NCBI RefSeq assembly: GCF_000699445.3
Contig: NC_067202.1
Span: 12,491,924 to 12,555,923, forward strand
Length of the DNA stretch: 64,000 nt
Direction: 5' to 3'
Source: Schistosoma haematobium
Taxonomy: Eukaryota > Platyhelminthes > Trematoda > Strigeidida > Schistosomatidae
Of this stretch, positions 23,168 to 34,800 are shown piece after piece; the first letter of the stretch is position 1; every line of letters begins with the position of its first letter. Under the pieces are notes generated by a model that was not told the DNA's origin, ran no database searches, and worked only from the letters and a program-made list of their open reading frames with translations. The translations under genes and the position numbers were made by a program.

Positions 23168-23690
23168 TAACACTCCAAGGGCATAGTTTAAATGGTTTGA
23201 ATTATTTTTCTTCTAGTTAACGTTTTTTAAGTGAGTTAGTTGTCTACGGGGTGAGGTCATTAACCCTATGACCGACACTCCTACTTTATCCGGGCTTGGG
23301 AACGGCAGTAGCCCCAGAGGGATTCCAGGCAAAGTAAATTCAGCATATTTACAACTGAAGAACATCTGGAATTCAAAACAACTGTTTGTCAACCAACACA
23401 AAGGTCACAATTTCCAATACAAATGTCAACACAGTTCTACTGTATGGAGAGGAAACTTGGCCAACTACAAAAATCATCATCTAGAACATACAAGTGTTTA
23501 TTAACGTTGTCTATTGAAAATATTTCGGATTCGTTGGCCATAAACTATCAACAACAACAACAACAACCTATTGTGTGAGAGAACAAACCAGATTCCAGTG
23601 TAGGAAGAAATGAGAAAGAAGTGCTGGAAGTGGATCGGACACACACTGAAGAAAGCACCCAACTGTGTCACAAGGCAAAGCTATGCTCTG
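23168..23690. mobile_element. RTE fragment with inverted 5' leader joined to 3' coding piece
   Basis: 23168-23335 matches the RTE leader in minus orientation (compare 16025-16190: 'tttaaatggttt', 'cgggcttggga.cggcagta'). From 23341 the sequence is the reverse-transcriptase C-terminal region in plus orientation ([13 protein letters not shown]). A 5' inversion with internal deletion is what twin-primed non-LTR insertions look like. The plus part is nearly identical to 26805-27150. Confidence 0.7.
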
Positions 23691-24149
23691 TTTACACTAT
23701 TACAAAGAAGTGAATGATTAATATTATGTAATTATCGATTGTCACTGGAATTTTTCCAATAATGATAATTAATTCAAGGGAAATACAATTTCAAGAGAGT
23801 TTTAATCACTAAGTAAATTTAGTCGGATAACTAGGAAATTTCCAAAATGAATTGAATAGTCGTTTCATTCTTCAGAAGTACCCATCTACTTACCCTTCAA
23901 AGTGGATTGAACCTAAAACATCCAGGTTTTATGGTTTGGGAATAAAATTCAAATCACTGAATTATCATCCAGTGGAATAACTCCTAACATCAATCATTTT
24001 GGAATATCACACAATAATTAATTAGTATCATTTGTAAGTAATTGACTCATTTTACCAGTTATGACTGTTTATAGAACAATAGAAAGTTTATATTAAAGTC
24101 ATTTACTTGTGAGCATACAATTAATAATTTAGCTGAACTAATTATGGAG
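23691..24149. other. No gene recognised
   Basis: AT-rich spacer without a recognisable frame or repeat. Confidence 0.4.
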
Positions 24150-24163
24150 ATGAGTTCAATATC

Positions 24164-24435
24164 ACAATTGATTGATCACTGGGTGATAATCAATGTCATG
24201 CGTGTGAAGTCCTCGTTTAGTGCAGATCGAATGCTATCAACAACGTTGCAATGTGGCCACCAGTCTAGGTGACTCGACACTGCGTGCACTATATATTGAA
24301 ATTAGATGGTGATTGGAGGTGGTCGCCAGGGAGCACCAGTTCCCTCAAGATTACAGGTACACCTTGCTGACGAGTGCCAAGTAGCACGAAACCCAGGTCC
24401 AGGGTTTCCTGTCGAATACCTCCAACCACCATCTA
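24164..24435 (+). mobile_element. SINE family 3: 272-bp element with hammerhead and perfect duplication
   Basis: Flanked by a perfect 14-bp direct repeat, ATGAGTTCAATATC (24150-24163 and 24436-24449), marking a recent target-primed insertion. The 5' half starts near 'gatcactgggtgataatcaa'. The 3' half is a large hairpin: 24305-24327 pairs imperfectly with 24413-24435 and encloses a hammerhead core. Related remnants lie at 31248-31640 and 57175-57360; the latter adds a tRNA-like stretch. No coding frame; mobilisation would need a partner's enzyme. Confidence 0.8.
24352..24412 (+). ncRNA. Hammerhead ribozyme motif in SINE family 3
   Basis: Core CTGACGAG at 24367-24374 and CGAAAC at 24387-24392. 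Stem II is TGC with GCA closed by G-C. Stem III is ACC with GGT (or AC/GT with a four-base loop). The cleavage triplet is GTC at 24397-24399. Stem I is CCTTG with CAGGG, extended by the distal 23-bp pairing. The sequence differs from Sm-alpha outside the core. Activity is inferred. Confidence 0.75.
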
Positions 24436-24744
24436 ATGAGTTCAATATCGCAGACTTTTTCGTTAGTAACAGTTCCTTAATTGATTCCACTCTGTGAAGA
24501 AAAAATCAAAATATTTTCGTGTTGACAAGCCATCAATTTTAGAATAATAGCACTATGAAAAAAAATCTTGTTTATTTTCCGCAATTTGAAAACTTTCTAT
24601 CAGAAGTCATTTAAATGATAACTGTGAAGATAACCAGGCATACAAACAATGAATAACATGAACCATTAAGAAAACAATCTGTCCTTTCAATAATTCGCTT
24701 ATTTTTTAGAAAATATTCAATCTCAATTAAAGTAGAATTTTAAT

Positions 24745-24985
24745 AGTTGAGATCATGAATCATTTGAAGCTAGAATACCATGGAACACCTGGAAGCACTG
24801 GACGGCCGTCTCGTCCTATCATGTGACTCCTCAGCAGTGCGCATCCACGACCTCGCCCCTCCGCGAGATTCGAACCTAGGACCTACTGATTTCGCGCCCG
24901 AACACTTAACCACTAGACCACTGAGCCGGTATCCAACGGTGTTAACCATTGAAATTACTACAATCTCCACAAAAACCCATCTGAT
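24745..24985 (-). repeat. SINE family 2, minus, nearly complete
   Basis: The tail (gatcatgaatcatttgaagc), ribozyme segment, tRNA-like block (gattcgaacctaggacc) and head (agaccactgagccgg) are in order. The hammerhead keeps CTGAGGAG but has CGAGAC instead of CGAAAC, so it is probably inactive. Confidence 0.8.
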
Positions 24986-25829
24986 ATTAATATTTGTTTT
25001 ATCTCATAATAAATGATTATTGTAAACTTACATTCATGAAAATAAAGGTTAAATAAAGTTTAATTTTTATATTACCGTAGTAACTATTTTCTAGGTTAAA
25101 CATTTTTGACCATACATTTTAATATCTTAAATGAATATACAGTAAAAGGTAAAAGATTTGATCAAAGATATCAGTTGTTGATACATATATACCAATGTTG
25201 TATATCACTAATGTAGATGATATAATGTAGATAAACACACGTGGACATATGCACATGCACACACATACATATATATAAGTGGAGAACAATTCATACAAAG
25301 CACAATGCACACTTACAAATACATGCCTACATACATATATACATACATACATGCATACTGACTTGATCTGAATCCATTTTAAAGGGGGTTAGGAAGAAGA
25401 AGATGATGATGATGAAGATGAAGAATAAGAGAAGAAAGAGATTAACAATAATTCCACTCTTGACACAGATCTGAAAAAAAAAATGGTTTCAAGGTCGGTC
25501 AGATGATGATGATCATCGTCATCAATTGAATTTTCTTTGTTCCTATATGAGAAAACAATAACAAACTAACAATTGACAAAGACATTAAAATCAGAACAAT
25601 TACATCAGTTATATGTTGGTTAATTTGAATGAAACAAATGAACTTTTAACTTTTTTTTTAAAGGAAATTGACAAATAACCAGATGGTTTGTTGTTATTAA
25701 TGAAGGTTAATCATGTTGTGTTAAGGCTTAAAAGAAAAAGGCGAAAATGACTGAATTGACTACTGAAGAAGAATATTATGAAGATAGATGTAATTTTGGA
25801 AATTACTGATATTAGAAACAAAGGGGGGA

Positions 25830-26130
25830 AGCACTGGATGTCCGCTTCGTCCTAGTATGGGACTCCTCAGCAATGCGCATCCATGATCCCGCTTCGGGAG
25901 ATTCGAATTCAGGACATATCGATATCGTGAGAATGCATAACCTCTAGACCACTGATCAGGCATCCAACGATGTTAATGTCTAACTTCAACTAATCCACGA
26001 AATTGAGCGACACACCCACCATTATTTTCAGTGAGTTACTATCTCACAACAGACCTGGTTGAACTTCATTAATCACCGCTTCTCACCAGAACTGCAAGGA
26101 ATACCACTTGAAGCCAATCACTAGTGAGCA
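25830..26130 (-). repeat. SINE family 2, minus, long copy
   Basis: Includes the 5' block (gagttactatctcacaacag). The ribozyme has CTGAGGAG, stem II GTCC/GGAC and CGAAGC in place of CGAAAC. The B-box-like 'gattcgaattcagg' is kept. Confidence 0.75.
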
Positions 26131-26147
26131 CATGATGATTATGTTTC

Positions 26148-26325
26148 AATGGTCTAGGGGTTAAGCGTTCGCTCGTGAGATCGATAGGTCCTGGGTTCGA
26201 ATCTCGCGAGGCAGGATCATGTATGCGAACTACTGAGAAGTCTCATAGTAGGACGAAACGGTCGTCCAATGCTTCTAGGTATTTCAATGGTAATCCAGCT
26301 TAGATCGACTCATGAATTCAAATAT
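26148..26325 (+). repeat. SINE family 2, plus copy
   Basis: tRNA-like block with 'gggttcgaatctcgcgag', then CTGAGAAG, a weakened stem II and GGACGAAACGGTCGTCCA. Stem III and the GTC triplet are present. The core has an A for the G in CTGANGA. Confidence 0.75.
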
Positions 26326-26597
26326 ATTAAATCACTTGGAAGTATAGTACATTCTTTGCATGAGTATCTAGATAATAGATTCATGAAAATATTTAAATAA
26401 TGAGTTGAATTGTGAATTAATACTTAAATTAACAAGTAGTATGAAAACACTGATGTGACTATTTCTATTCCATTCTAAGCATCTTTAGAATTGGAATATA
26501 CTTGAAATCGATTTCTTGACTTATACATTTCTTAAAAGAATCAGATTATAAAAATTCTGAGTAATGTTCGGCAATAGTTTATTGTGGGTAAGGTTAT

Positions 26598-27337
26598 TAA
26601 TTTGCAGCCTCAGTAGCAGTAGGTCTCAACATACACAAAGGTAAAAGCAAGATTCTCCGGTACAACACAGTATGCAACAATTAAATCACATTTAACGGAG
26701 AAAATTTGGAAGATGTAAAAACCTTTACATATCTCAGCAGCATCATTGATAAACGCGGTGGATCTGATGAAGATGTGAAGGCGCAGATCTGCAAAGCAAG
26801 AGTAGCATATCTACAACTGAAGAACATCTGGAATTCAAAACAACTGTTTGTCAACCAACACAAAGGTCACAATTTCCAATACAAATGTCAACACAGTTCT
26901 ACTGTATGGAGAGGAAACTTGGCCAACTACAAAAATCATCATCTAGAACATACAAGTGTTTATTAACGTTGTCTATTGAAAATATTTCGGATTCGTTGGC
27001 CATAAACTATCAACAACAACAACAACAACCTATTGTGTGAGAGAACAAACCAGATTCCAGTGTAGGAAGAAATGAGAAAGAAGTGCTGGAAGTGGATAAG
27101 ACACAAATTGAGGAAACCACCCAACTGTGTCACAGAGCAAGCTCCGGCTTGGAATCTTCAAGGCCACAGGAGAGGAGAAAGACTAAAGAACACATTACGC
27201 CAAGAAACGGAGACAGACATGAGGAGAATGAACAACAACTGGATATAACTAGAAAGGAAGGTCGAGGACAGAGTAGGTTGGAGAATACTGGTCGATGGTC
27301 TATGCCCCGTTGGAAGTAACAGGAGTAAGTAAGTAAG
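26598..27337 (+). mobile_element. RTE 3' fragment, plus strand
   Basis: Starts in the reverse-transcriptase region 'AAVSSSRSQHTQR', continues as VKTFTYLSSIIDKRGGSDED and [13 protein letters not shown], and ends in a GTAA tail. The frame is broken several times. It is the same lineage as 23341-23690. Confidence 0.8.
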
Positions 27338-27351
27338 TTTATTAATTTAGT

Positions 27352-27517
27352 CGTGGTGTTTGTAATAATAATAATGATTCCTTTGTACTTGATGACTGCC
27401 TGGTTTCGAATTCCAAATACAATACGATTGTTCGTGATTATATAGTTCTTCTTGGTTAACTTGAGTTATTTCTCGGATTCCTAATTCGTACAGTAATTCA
27501 AATACTCCTAGTCATCA
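27352..27517 (+). repeat. Solo LTR related to 9344-9507
   Basis: Starts GTGGTGTTT, contains 'atgattcctttgtact' and 'tttcgaattccaaataca', and ends 'gtcatca'. Its 166 bp closely fit the 164-bp LTR at 9344, with about 20-30% divergence by eye. No internal element follows, so it is probably a recombination remnant. Confidence 0.6.
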
Positions 27518-27810
27518 TAATAATACATTCAACTAACACTTCACCTATAGATTACTGGTTGAGTACCATATTTTCATCTTGAAAAAGGCAACAGGTGCTA
27601 AACAAGTTCATTCATTCACAATGAAAATGCTTCAACAATCATTTGTATTACTGATGATGTTTATGATCTGTTATATTTTTCAAGTCTTTAGTATAAGTTT
27701 ACTACTGTATCCTGTAAAAAATTAATTCAATTTGAAGATTATTTGAAGAATAATAATGAAATGTTAGGTAGCATTGGATTATAAATAACCGATGATACTG
27801 AATTATTGTC

Positions 27811-28460
27811 ATGCTATATTATCACAAAGAAAAAAGCGAGATCTTCAAATACAACACAGAGAGCATCAAATCAATCACATTTGATGAAGAAACTCTGGAA
27901 GAGGTGAAAACGTTCACGTATCTGGGAAGTATCGTCAATGAACAAGAAGGATCTAATACAAATGTAAAGACAAAGATTGGCAAAGCAACAACAGCATTTT
28001 TAAAGTTCAAGAATATATGGAATTCAAAACAACTCTCAACCAACACCAAAGACACAACCTTCAATATGAACGCCAAAAAAGTTCTAATGTATGGAGTTGA
28101 AACTTCAAGAATTATTTCAACCATATTTATAAAAAAATTGTCTACACGAGATAGTCAATGTTCGCTGACCGGTTACGATCAGCAACAACCTGCTGCGGGA
28201 GAGAACAACTCAACTTCCAGCTGGAGAGGAAATTAGGAAAAGACGATGGAAGTGGACAGGACATAAATTACGGAAATCACCAAACTGCATCCTGAAGGGA
28301 AAATGACAAGCGGAAGACGAAATAACACATTGAGTCGGTACTTTAAGCAGACATGAGAAGGATGAATAAGAAAGGATTGCCCAGGGCAGAGTTGGATGGA
28401 GGATGCTGGTGAGCGGTCTATGCTCCTCTATGAGGGGTAACAGGCGTAAGTAATATTATC
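27811..28460 (+). mobile_element. RTE 3' fragment, plus strand, diverged
   Basis: [20 protein letters not shown], then [16 protein letters not shown] and LMYGVET, followed by a frame-broken tail that ends near 'ggtaacaggcgtaagta'. It is an older copy than 12984-16196. Confidence 0.8.
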
Positions 28461-28824
28461 GCGAATTAAAATAAAGTTGGCAATGTGAAGGTTGGACTCT
28501 GACTCAATTGCCTGGTGATAGCATGTTGAATGTGAAATATTAATTATATGATTTCGATCTAGTGTATTACCACGGGTGCAGATTGCCAAGTGGCTCCAAA
28601 TAACGTAAAACACTTCTTTTTAGTACTTCTGAATTTTCAGCAATTCTCCAGAAAATACCACTTCATAAGAAAGATAATCTCGCCACATTACGAGAAGGTA
28701 TTGGGTTCGATCCCAAGGAGTTATTGTACAAACATACTGCTAATAAGCTTCACAACAGGACGAGGCAGCTCTCCTAACCTCAAGTTAACAATTTTTTTTA
28801 CCGAGTAATTGAATTCACGAGTCG

Positions 28825-29030
28825 ATTATAACTAGACCACCATGGAAAACCTGAAAGCATTGGACGGCCATTTCGTCCTATTTTGGAAATCCTCAGCAGT
28901 GCGCATCCACGATCTCACCACGTGAGATTCGAACTCAGCACCTATCAGTCTTGTGCGCGAATGCTTAGCCACAAGACCACTGAGCTGTCATCCAACAGTG
29001 TGAATGTTATCATTGAGAATATTCCAATCT
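28825..29030 (-). repeat. SINE family 2, minus
   Basis: The ribozyme strand reads GCACTGCTGAGGA and CGAAATGGCCGTCC. Stem II is damaged. The B-box-like block 'gattcgaactcagcacc' is kept. Confidence 0.75.
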
Positions 29031-29094
29031 CTTTCTTAGTACGAATCTACGGAAAGAAAAATATCTCAATTTTCTTTATACAATATAAAAGTTC

Positions 29095-29458
29095 GGATAG
29101 TGGCTAGCAGTGGAATCTAGTCTGAAACATGTTTCGGCCTATTTGGGACTCGTCAGATGGATGTTCATGCATCTCAAAGTTGATGTTCATTCTGGATCTC
29201 GAACTAAATGTCGTTCACTTCAAATGACATCGTGTTATCCACTTACCTACTGAGTCTGATAGTCACCTGCTTGTGCTATGGGGTGAAGTTTAAATCTACT
29301 TGATATTGTTTTCTTCCCATTGTTATTTAGAACTGCAATTGATCAGTCTCTTATTGGCATATATGAATCCTGTGTGATATTGCCTTAATTCACAAGCTTT
29401 ATACGCAAACATGGTTAGTGGCTAGCAGTAGAATACAGGCAATATCGCAATAATCCAT
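29095..29458 (-). repeat. Sm-alpha-like unit, minus
   Basis: A degenerate hammerhead near 29100-29165: the minus strand gives ATCCATCTGACGAGTCCCA...GGCCGAAACATG. The 3' module is shared with the palindrome at 21267. It sits next to an oppositely oriented unit. Confidence 0.7.
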
Positions 29459-29885
29459 ACAGGATGCACATCTATCAACAAAAGACTAATCAATTGCAGA
29501 CCAAAATAACAATGGAAAGATACAAGTAAAACAACACCAAATGGATTTAAACTTCACCCCATTGCACAACCAGGTGGCTATCAGTAATTAGTAGATAAGT
29601 GGATAACATGATGACGATTGAAGCAAACGGTTCTGGGTTGGAGTTCCGAAGTGAACATCAATTCTGTGATGCAGGTACATCCAGGCGATGAGTCCCAAAT
29701 AGACCGAAACGCTTGTCAACCTAGATTCCACTACTAGTCACTATCGATCTTCGCTTAAAACGCTTATGACTTAAGACTATAGATCGAGGCAATCCTCACA
29801 AGATGCACATATGCCAATAAGAGACTGATCAATTGCAGATCTAAATAACAATGGGAAGATACCAATAAAACAACATCAAGTCAAT
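29458..29885 (+). repeat. Sm-alpha-like unit, plus, inverted twin of 22252-22690
   Basis: The repeat of the 'gatgcacat' landmark at about 29464 and 29801 gives a monomer length near 337 bp, as for Sm-alpha satellite units. The ribozyme core is mutated (GGCGATGAG; GACCGAAAC). Confidence 0.8.
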
Positions 29886-29999
29886 ATAAAACTTTGTGCA
29901 GATTTATTCAAGAATATTTTTCTTTTTGTTGTTGTTGTTCTCGTTGTTGTTGTGGTCATAACAGAATGAAGATTACACACCTGTTCTATTGATTGATCA

Positions 30000-30540
30000 C
30001 TATATATTGACCCCTAGTTGACCCCTTTCAACCAAAAACAAAAAGAAAAAAATGAACCAATCAGAATAAAGTTTTCTAATAAAATAGTTATGAAAAATTT
30101 TTTTCATTGAAATAAAAAGAAAATAAAGAGTAGATAAAAAAATTTTTTTTCTTTTTTTTCTTCTTTTATTACAAAAATTAACCGCACATTTAAATGAGTT
30201 TTTATAATGTGAACCAATCAACAATTAGTTGTATATCCATCTATCTATCTCTCTATTTATCTATCTATCTAACTATCTAGCTATATATATATATATATTC
30301 ATTGAAGTTAGGTCATGACCTGATTCTAGCCATAATCAGTCTTAGCTTATTTCAATATTTATTAAAACATGTCCAAAACTAATAGTAATGTAAATCTTAT
30401 CATTATTTAACCTTTATTAATATGTTACTTATTATACAATGTATATAATGTATGATATTACTTTATTGAAATGAATTGAATATTGTTAAATGTTCTCCAA
30501 GTTACAAACAGTGTAATGATGTATACATCATCATCATCAT
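30000..30540. other. 5' flank of the nuclear receptor gene
   Basis: AT-rich with CTAT and TA microsatellites (about 30238-30298) and a TCA run next to the start codon. A promoter, transcription start or splice-leader acceptor cannot be fixed by eye. Confidence 0.4.
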
Positions 30541-30544
30541 CAAA

Positions 30545-30553
30545 ATGAATTGA
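30545..30553 (+). promoter_or_regulatory. Two-codon upstream ORF
   Basis: ATG AAT TGA ends one base before the main ATG at 30555. If it is on the transcript, it could lower initiation at the main start. Confidence 0.4.
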
Positions 30554-30554
30554 T

Positions 30555-31173
30555 ATGAATGTACCGATTACTTTAAACTTATCAAGTAATTGGGCATTAG
30601 TTACTACTACTTCTACGACTGCTACTACGACTACTGCTACTACAAGTTTATCTCAATTATCTGTACGACAACAAACCATTGATATGCAACAAACATTTAT
30701 TGGAAATTATAATAATAATCAGTGTCAGACAAGTAGTAATAATAATCCTTCAGTTACTGAATTAGTAAATTTAATACCAATACCATCGTCTTCCTCTTCA
30801 TCGTCAGCTTCTTCTTCATCACCATCATCATCATCATCATCATCATCTTCGTCATCATCATCTTCATCATCGTCGTCATCGTCATCATCATCATCATCAG
30901 GTCGAAGAATCAATGATCCACAATCATATTGGAATGGAATTACATTACTTAGAGAAACAATACCTGGTTATTATTCAAATTCAGTTGGTTCATCAATATT
31001 ATGTCCTATTATTAATTCACCTATTGTTTCTCAAACAACATCAATTACTAATTGTACAATGAATTATCCAAATACATTGAATTCATTACATGGATCCTCT
31101 TCATCATCTTCATCAGGAAATGTATCAAGTACTACAGGGAATGGAGCTACTAAAGTACCACGACAACGTAAAA
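30555..31173 (+). CDS. THR: THR exon A: A/B (N-terminal) region
   Basis: 206 codons plus one base. The ATG at 30555 is the first in a frame closed upstream by TGA. The product is low-complexity: a Thr-rich start, an uninterrupted Ser tract encoded mainly by TCA/TCG/TCT (about 30786-30900), and a second Ser run at about 31098-31120, then the basic tail KVPRQRK. The donor is GTAAGT at 31174. A non-coding 5' exon may exist upstream. Confidence 0.82.
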
Positions 31174-31830
31174 GTAAGTCAATAGATTTTGTTGTTGTTT
31201 TGTTTGTATATTATTATATAATAATCAAACGTTATTATTAACTTAACAGTTAACTGATCACTGGATAGTCATGTATGTCAAGTCCTTTTTAGTGCTGATC
31301 AGATTATATTAATCAAGCTGTAATGTGTTCACTAGTCTAATTAACTCGATATTTATTTAGTAATTTATCTATTTGAACATATATATATTGGTACAAGGAG
31401 GCACCAAATACATATGCGCCACACAAATCTCATTTCATCTCACACACATATCAAATGAGATTAGCTCGATGCTACATTTACTATATTCAGATGTAAGGCT
31501 ATGATTGAAGGTAGTCGACAAGATTCTACTATTGACTTACGTTCCGTGTTATTTAGCACTCGTCAACATGGTATACTTGTAATCTTTAGAAGAACTGATA
31601 TTATCTGGTGAATTCGATCCCGCTTCACTCAGTTTCATTCAGAGATTTAATCAATGAAGTGTTACACAATTACAAAAGAAACTTGGTTTGATGCATGTAT
31701 AAGTTTGTGAACTATGTGAACTTCATACTAACATAAAAATGAAATATTCATGATAGTCGACAAAATGGATCCCGTTGAAACTTAATGGGCAATGAATGAA
31801 CAAACAGTTGTACATAACTAAGGATACTGC

Positions 31831-31870
<40 letters not shown>

Positions 31871-34800
31871 CATTCTAATAATACTATAATCGTAAACAAA
31901 AACACAGTGATTAGTAATATTTACTATTTCAGTAATGTTCACTGGAACACTTGTCGAAATTACTTTTGGCTAGAAATATACCTGTTGAGGTGTTCATGAT
32001 TTCTAAAACTAATGGTTAGGAACTTTGAATGATATAGATCTAAATATCTACAATGTTTCAGGTGTATCTATTCTTTGTGTTCCTTCGAATCCTGAGACTC
32101 GAAATTATTTATAACTCTTCTCTTATTTTTATTTCGTCAATTCGTACCTTTTTCGAGTCCTATCTTTGATGACTAATCTTTCTTATTACTTCTGGAACTG
32201 TTACTACTTCTACTAATATGGTATTTGATCTGACAATTCCTTTTCTCTTTGCTAATAGACTATGACAACTTGAACTGATGTACATCAGTACAGATTTTAC
32301 GTTGTGACTGACTGACTGACTGACTAAATGACTGACTCAACAATCTCCACAAACTTTCGTACAAATAATTTAAAACAGTTGACTGAAAAAGTTCCAAGAT
32401 CATCCAACTTCTTTAAATCTATAAAACCACCACAAGAACAATAATTGTGGCTTACAGTTAAGTTTATGTAATCCCAAATTCGCATTATGTGATATTTTCA
32501 TTTTCATACTGTATTTTCATGCAAATCAATCTTGGGTTCGAATCTCGTGGGGGGGGGTCGTGAATGTGTATTGCTGAGGAGTCCCATACTAGGACAAATC
32601 TGCCATTTAGTGCTTTCAGATTTTCCATAGTGGTCTAGCTTCAAATGATTCATGAACTCAACTATTAAATTACTATATTATCCACAAAACCTCTATCTGA
32701 TCATAACTGTAATAAATACCAATAACACTAAGATTCATTAATGATGTACACATGTGTTCATTCAAATTTTAATCTACTCATAATCAACCTCCCTCTTCAG
32801 TTCCTATTATTCCTCCTACACTGACTTTTAACACTAAACTTCGTCTTTCGGTTTCCCCCTCAAGTGTCACCATAGTCAACGACTCTAGTGCGCAAAACAC
32901 TGACTACTCTTGAAATGAGGGTATATTACAATAATCAATTTCACAAACGGATGATGATGAAAAGAAATCATTCGGAAAAATAACTAAACCGTTATACTCG
33001 ACAAAGATGTTGAGAAAAAACTGTTTTTTGGTAGAGTTTTGTTCTCTGAGCTGAATGGTTTGATTAGTTCAGAGAACAAAGCACCATCAAAATCATCTAC
33101 TTGAGCTATAAATCTTCTTCAGCATCTTAGAAAAAATTGTGAAATAATGAAAGAATGTCTAAACTGAATATTATTTATTTATTTATTTGAACACATAGAT
33201 ATTGGTACAAGGAGGCACCAAATACATATGCGCCACATAAATCTCATTTGATTTGTGTAAGGGATGAGATACTACCCAGGTGTCCAAACCGAAACAGGTG
33301 GTTTTCTTAGGGGGCCGCACACCGAGGCTTTGACATAAGCATCTGACCCACAAGGCAGTGGAGCATCGTGAGGAGATGCAGTCCCATTGTAGCCGGTGAC
33401 CAACGATTGGTTCATACTCCATTTGTTCCTTCAGGATACTGGAGCCCATGTGCACCATTGGTTTGGAATGAGGGTTTTCCAACTCCCCTAGGTGGACTCA
33501 CTGTGTCCACCGGCCCGGTTAAGTCGCCGGACATTCGTTTTTTGTCCCCTCGATTTCGTAAAAAACACCCTTGGTGAGAGAATGCAGTAAGTAGGGCTTC
33601 CCTGACAGTGGTTGTATGCACATGGCCACTTGAGAGCCTTTTGAGAGAGTTGACTCTCCCCACTCTCGGTCGTACCAGGGCACTTGGGGGCCTAAATTAA
33701 ATAAATTCGTAACGAAGTGTTTATTCACCCAGGTGTTATGTAATCATCTTTAAAATGCTAGAAAGATTGATTGAAAAACAACTTAAGAGGAAACTTAAAA
33801 GTAGATTTCCCTTGGCACAACTAGTTCCACAATATATTTAATAGTAGGAAACTACTCTTTTTGTCTTGCCTCTAGTTATATGTAAGAATTTACATAGGTT
33901 AATTTAAACACATGCATCTATATGCTTTATTGTATAGATTCCAACGAACTATTATCTCTAGTGTACAAATAATAATCGTAGTACAATTGCACGCCACTTA
34001 CTGGACATGGAAAATGAAGTAGATATGTGGTGTATGCTACTGATGTAGACAGATATAAGTAGTATGTAGCATCAATCGAAAGTGAAATGTCTGGTAGCAC
34101 AAGGTTAAGAAAATCGAGGTAAAGAGAACGAGAACAGAGGGTGATTAGTGGGGAAACAACGAAACAATGAAGTCTGAGACAATCGACTGACATTTTACAA
34201 GTGCGAAATTTACTGTATAGTTCTCAGATTTTACTAAAAGATTCTGTAACTTTGTGTTTAAACACATTTGGCTGTTCCTACTGGTGCTCCCGTTCACTAC
34301 AGATATAATAAATTCACTTTAAATAATCAATTCGCAGTATGGTTTTATTTTATTGAGATATCAGTTAGGGGCATAAAACATTTGTATTTAAATTAATCTT
34401 CAATGCTGAACGTTCAAATGCTTTGGAAAAATAAATATACTATAATTATAATGTATTGAGTAGAACCGAAAGGTCCTGGGTTCGAATCTTGTGAGGTGGG
34501 ATTGTGGATGCGCACTGCTGAGGAGTCCCAAAATAGGACGAACTGGCCGTCCATTGCTTCCAGGTTTTTCATGGTGGTCTAGATTCATTTGACTCATGAT
34601 CTTAACTATGAAAATCTTTATTCTTGTTTGCCCTCAGAAATTCCCTATATCATACGGTATAATCAAAAGTTAAGGCATATTCAAATATTAACATTAAAAT
34701 TAAGACTATTTATTGTTTTGAGACCATGAATCGATAGATGTTACACCACCATTGAAAACCTGGAAGCACTAGACAACCACTTCGTTCTAGTATGAGACTC

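Noticed and set aside
24302..24497. Overlapping 62-63 codon frames on both strands
   Set aside because: They arise from the palindromic SINE family 3 hairpin and have no protein-like motif.
30725..30913. Minus-strand poly-Asp frame
   Set aside because: Antisense of the Ser tract in THR exon A.
31796..31999. Poly-Tyr/Ile frames
   Set aside because: Caused by the TTA microsatellite.
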